DNA of 64,000 nucleotides from Bradyrhizobium sp. SZCCHNS1050 (GTDB taxonomy: Bacteria; Pseudomonadota; Alphaproteobacteria; Rhizobiales; Xanthobacteraceae), in contig NZ_JAUETR010000001.1 of assembly GCF_032484785.1 (NCBI RefSeq), positions 1,178,001 through 1,242,000 on the forward strand. Reading direction: 5' to 3'. Positions 61,263 through 64,000 of the stretch are shown here, piece by piece (positions within the stretch are counted from its first letter, which is position 1; the number at the start of each line of letters is the position of its first letter). The translations under genes and the position numbers were made by a program. Below the pieces are notes generated by a model. The model saw only the letters and a list, made by a program, of their open reading frames with translations. It made no database searches and had not been told where the DNA came from.

Positions 61263-61368
61263 CCGTAGGGCGGATGAGCGCAGCGTAATCGGCCGCCCCG
61301 TGCGCGAACAGCCGCTATGCGCACAACAGCCGGAATGGCGGATTACGCTGCGCTCATCCGCCCTACGG
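61263..61368. repeat. Perfect 28-bp-arm palindrome (BIME-like)
   Basis: Arms CCGTAGGGCGGATGAGCGCA.. (61263-61290) and the exact complement (61341-61368) enclose 50 bases. It sits between convergent transporter and epimerase genes and can end both transcripts. Related arms occur near 5886-5959. Confidence 0.85.
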
Positions 61369-61373
61369 CTGCC

Positions 61374-62273
61374 CTACCCCGCCTTCACGTATTTCCGCCA
61401 ATTGTGCGCTTCCTTGAACCCGAGCACCTCGCGCGTCTTGCGGTTCGACAGCGGCGCCTCGTCGTCACCCATCTCGCGGGTCACCGGCACATTCGGGCAA
61501 TAGCGGCGCAGCAGCTCGCGCGTCGGAACGGTGGCCGTGACGGTGTCGTTGACCGCGTTGAAGACCTGGAAGCCGAGCCCGTCCTTCTCGATCGCCAGAT
61601 GCACGATCTCGCCGAGGTCGCGGGCGTCGATATAGGACCACGCATTGCGCTTGCGCGACGGCGGGTCGGCGAGGAAGCGCGGGAACATGTCGTACTCATG
61701 CGGCTCGATGACGTTGCCGATGCGCAAGCAGTAGATGTCGATGCCGTAGCGCATGGCGAACGCCCGCGCGGTCTTCTCGTTCACGACCTTGGACAACCCG
61801 TAGGAATCCATCGGGTCGGTGTCGTAGTCCTCATCGAGCGGAAAGCTCCTGAAGTCCTTGTCGCCTTCCGCAAAGCAGACGCCATAGGTGGTCTCGCTGG
61901 AGGCGACGATGATCTTGCGGACGCCGAGCTTCGCTGCGGCCTCGATGACGTTGTAGGTGCCGATGGTGTTGGCGCGAAAGGTCTCGTTGTCGGGCTCGAT
62001 CAGCACCCGCGGAATCGCGGCGAAATGCACGACGGCATCCGGCGCCTGCGGCGGCCGGCCGGCGTTGAAGCCTGCAAAGCCGAAATGCGTGGTCAGCGCG
62101 TTGAAGGCCTGGCCGCTGTCCGTCAGATCGGCGATCAGCGTGCCGATGCCGGGGTGATCGAACGGCTTGAGGTCGACGTTGAGCAGCTTATAGCCCTTGC
62201 TCTGCAGATGCGGCAGCACATGCCTGCCCGCCTTGCCGGTCCCCCCGGTGAACACCACGCGCTTGGCTGTCAT
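61374..62273 (-). CDS. NAD-dependent epimerase/dehydratase (extended SDR)
   Basis: 299 residues. The NAD-binding motif is FTGGTGKAGRHV near the N terminus, the middle has IIVASSETTYGV, and the Tyr-Lys pair is in DSYGLSKVVNEKTAR. Members act on nucleotide sugars or sugar acids; the sugar is not evident. I choose the ATG at 62273 (MTAKRVVFTGG..); an earlier ATG at 62285 touches the AGGGG site and is less likely. It stands alone. Confidence 0.87.
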   Translation of the reverse strand: MTAKRVVFTGGTGKAGRHVLPHLQSKGYKLLNVDLKPFDHPGIGTLIADLTDSGQAFNALTTHFGFAGFNAGRPPQAPDAVVHFAAIPRVLIEPDNETFRANTIGTYNVIEAAAKLGVRKIIVASSETTYGVCFAEGDKDFRSFPLDEDYDTDPMDSYGLSKVVNEKTARAFAMRYGIDIYCLRIGNVIEPHEYDMFPRFLADPPSRKRNAWSYIDARDLGEIVHLAIEKDGLGFQVFNAVNDTVTATVPTRELLRRYCPNVPVTREMGDDEAPLSNRKTREVLGFKEAHNWRKYVKAG

Positions 62274-62674
62274 TGAGCTCGTCATCCCCTGTGAGTGCGT
62301 GATCGCTTCTAGCAGTTTCCAGCGAAGCTGCTCCACAAGGAACTTGCAGCGTCGCGCGGGACGCGGCCTGCTCTCAATGCCGCGTGGAAGCCTATTGCCG
62401 CACTGCGTTGATAGCTCCGCCTCCCGACGGGTGACGTCAGGCCAACCGCCCGCGGTCCAGCCTGCGCGTCATTCTGCCGATCCGAAATCGCCTCCCATCG
62501 CGACACGGCAATCTCTGGATGCGTCGCCGGCACATCACCCGATCGCGATGCAAACGACGATCATTCGCAGAATTTTTTCGGCGCTGAGTAGCCAAGTTTC
62601 CCATTTTCGGATAGGTAATATAGTGCGGTCACAATGTATTGGGACGGCAGGTTCGTCCCTGAAGGGATATTGTC
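62274..62674. other. Divergent intergenic region
   Basis: About 400 bases between the divergent epimerase and secreted-protein genes, without a credible gene. The right end is AT-rich (GGATAGGTAATATAGTGCGG) and probably carries the promoter of the secreted-protein gene. Confidence 0.4.
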
Positions 62675-63220
62675 ATGAGATTGTCGTCGAGTGTCGTCGC
62701 GTCCTCGGCTGCCGCCGTGCTGGCAACCGTCCTGCTGTGCGGTCCTGCCGCATCGCAAATCACACCAGGCTCCGCCCCCTCGCTTCCGGGCGTAACGGTC
62801 GACGCACCGAAGCAGGCGACAAAGCTCCAGAGGTCGAAGACCACGGCCGACACCGGGATCTTGCGCCGCACGCGGTCGACGGCGTCGTCGACGGCGCGCG
62901 CGCCGTCAGTTGCGTCGGACTCCGTGGAAGCCAGGATCGCCAAGCTGGAGAGAGCCGCCAGCAGCTGCAACGGCGGCTGCGAGACCAGCTTCAAGTCGGG
63001 CAATGCGCCTTGGGTCGGATGCAGCTTGTCCGGTCAGGAATTTTCGCATTTCGATACGACCTGCTCCGACACCCTCAGGTACAAGCACTACGCGGACTGT
63101 GCGGAGACCAAGGCGTTCCTGGGCTGGGATCGCAACAAGGTCTGGCTGCATTGCAGCAGCCTGCTGGCCGGCGGCAAGTTTCAGGTCGCCGAGATCAAGC
63201 GGTTGAAGCGCGCCCAGTAG
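62675..63220 (+). CDS. Secreted cysteine-containing hypothetical protein
   Basis: 181 residues. A signal peptide (VVASSAAAVLATVLLCGPAASQ) is followed by a low-complexity Ser/Thr/Ala/Arg stretch, and then a compact domain with seven cysteines (SCNGGCETS, VGCSLSG, TTCSDT, ADCAET, LHCSSL). The cysteine spacing suggests three disulfides in a small periplasmic or extracellular domain. I do not recognise the family. A hairpin terminator follows. Confidence 0.8.
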   Translation: MRLSSSVVASSAAAVLATVLLCGPAASQITPGSAPSLPGVTVDAPKQATKLQRSKTTADTGILRRTRSTASSTARAPSVASDSVEARIAKLERAASSCNGGCETSFKSGNAPWVGCSLSGQEFSHFDTTCSDTLRYKHYADCAETKAFLGWDRNKVWLHCSSLLAGGKFQVAEIKRLKRAQ

Positions 63221-63277
63221 TTTGATGGCTTCACCTCTCGGCCTCATCTGAGGTCAGCTCCTGTGAGGTGACGTCTG

Positions 63278-63302
63278 GCGGCCTGCGCTTGCGGCAGGCC
63301 GC
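63278..63302. terminator. Hairpin after the secreted-protein gene
   Basis: GCGGCCTGC-GCTTGCG-GCAGGCCGC forms a 9-bp stem about 60 bases past the stop, followed by ATTGTTTG. Confidence 0.55.
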
Positions 63303-63445
63303 ATTGTTTGCAGGCCGGCTGGCATGTCGGCCTGTGAAGGCCCGTAGGCCGAGGAGTCGAGCACGCGCATGCGGCGAAGCGCTCGCCCAAGGGCGCCGCT
63401 TTCACGCGAAGATTTTTTCACGCGAGGACGATGGAAAGCCGGTCC

Positions 63446-63964
63446 ATGAGCCCTGCTGCAACGATCCGGCGCCTGCGGGCCGACGATGTGGCATGCTTCA
63501 AGGCCCTTCGTCTGGAGGCGCTGACGATCAGCCCGGAATCGATGGGCAGCACCTTCGAGCTGGAGAACGGGCTTGGCGTCGAATGGTTCGCCAGGCGGCT
63601 TGAGGACACCCACACCCTCGGCGCCTTTCGAGACGGCGAGCTTGTCGGCACGCTGGGCTTCGTCGTCCAGCAGGGGCCGAAGCACGCCCATAAGGGCCGG
63701 CTGTTCGGCATGTACGTTAAGCCAGCCTTTCGACGGAGCGGGCTCGCGCGCCTGTTGGCGAATGCCATCCTGGATGTCGCGCGCGAGCAGGTCGAGATCG
63801 TTCAGCTGATCGTCGTCCAGGACAATGTGCCGGCGCGACGGCTCTACGAAAGCATCGGCTTCGTGGAATTTGGCCTGGAGCTGAAAGCCGCGAAGGACGG
63901 CGGCCGATACTACGACGAGGCGCACATGGCGCTCGACTTCAGTCGTGCGGCTGACAGCACCTGA
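63446..63964 (+). CDS. GNAT-family N-acetyltransferase
   Basis: 172 residues. The acetyl-CoA-binding loop is GMYVKPAFRRSGLARLLANA, followed by LIVVQDNVPARRLYESIGF, the usual GNAT motif A/B order. The substrate is unknown. The ATG at 63446 has GGAAAG 7 bases before it; the ATG at 63431, with GAGG only 3 bases away, is an alternative that adds five residues. The gene ends 36 bases before the window edge. Confidence 0.9.
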   Translation: MSPAATIRRLRADDVACFKALRLEALTISPESMGSTFELENGLGVEWFARRLEDTHTLGAFRDGELVGTLGFVVQQGPKHAHKGRLFGMYVKPAFRRSGLARLLANAILDVAREQVEIVQLIVVQDNVPARRLYESIGFVEFGLELKAAKDGGRYYDEAHMALDFSRAADST

Positions 63965-64000
63965 CAACCGAGCTGCTGGGATCGGTCGGTTCTCCCATTC

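Noticed and set aside
1..64000. Search for CRISPR arrays, tRNA or rRNA genes, integrases and transposases
   Set aside because: None seen. The repeats present are palindromic intergenic units and two direct repeats, without spacer structure. No tRNA next to the DUF5131-TcmP segment was found that could act as an integration site.

Overview
This window looks like a chromosomal segment of a high-GC alphaproteobacterium, most probably Bradyrhizobium or a close relative such as Rhodopseudomonas. The reasons are the protein style of the recognisable families (a TorF-type porin, a zinc-free L36, an alphaproteobacterial cytochrome c2-like protein, many transporters and LysR/TetR regulators), the codon usage, and dispersed palindromic elements between genes that resemble ones I recall from Bradyrhizobium genomes. 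Genus assignment is inference. No tRNA, rRNA, CRISPR array, transposase or integrase was seen.

Layout. 1-5.6 kb: the 3' part of a fused membrane/ATPase ABC transporter, a porin, a lysine/alanine-rich histone H1-like protein, and glycolate oxidase glcE-glcF. 5.6-9.8 kb: a segment that separates glcEF from glcD. It holds a small monooxygenase-like gene, the pair DUF5131 (three-Cys motif) and TcmP in visibly more AT-rich DNA, a LexA-type box upstream of the pair, and about 1 kb of repeats. 9.8-21.2 kb: glcD, cytochrome c, hydrolases, TPR protein, rpmJ, HAD and YbaK enzymes, a LysR regulator divergent from pirin-wrbA, a DUF1080 protein and a D-amino-acid transaminase. 21.4-31.2 kb: a polar amino-acid ABC transporter, an M20 peptidase, a ThDP enzyme, an Old Yellow Enzyme divergent from a ModE-like regulator, and an SDR. 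31.2-37.5 kb: a protein with an extreme His-rich N terminus and internal repeats, a membrane protein/acyltransferase-like pair, YiaAB, and PspA divergent from a TetR regulator with three operator palindromes. 37.5-45.6 kb: a membrane-anchored type I periplasmic-binding protein, a truncated trpS joined to the 3' part of a Crp/Fnr gene, a complete Crp/Fnr regulator, an HWE/HisKA_2-type kinase and galE. 45.6-49.2 kb: an EmrAB-like pump bracketed by about 120-bp direct repeats. 49.2-56.8 kb: an M81 peptidase and a TetR-regulated RND pump. 56.8-64 kb: a spermidine/putrescine-type ABC operon, an NAD-dependent epimerase, a secreted protein and a GNAT acetyltransferase.

How it works together. Most of the window is ordinary metabolism and transport (glycolate oxidation, amino-acid and polyamine-type uptake, xenobiotic efflux, redox/quinone stress). 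The parts most worth following up are the DUF5131-TcmP pair with its possible SOS control, the His-rich repeat protein with its neighbours, the trpS-crp chimera, the direct repeats around the efflux pump, and two mobile-looking copies of a roughly 100-bp element with 16-bp terminal inverted repeats.
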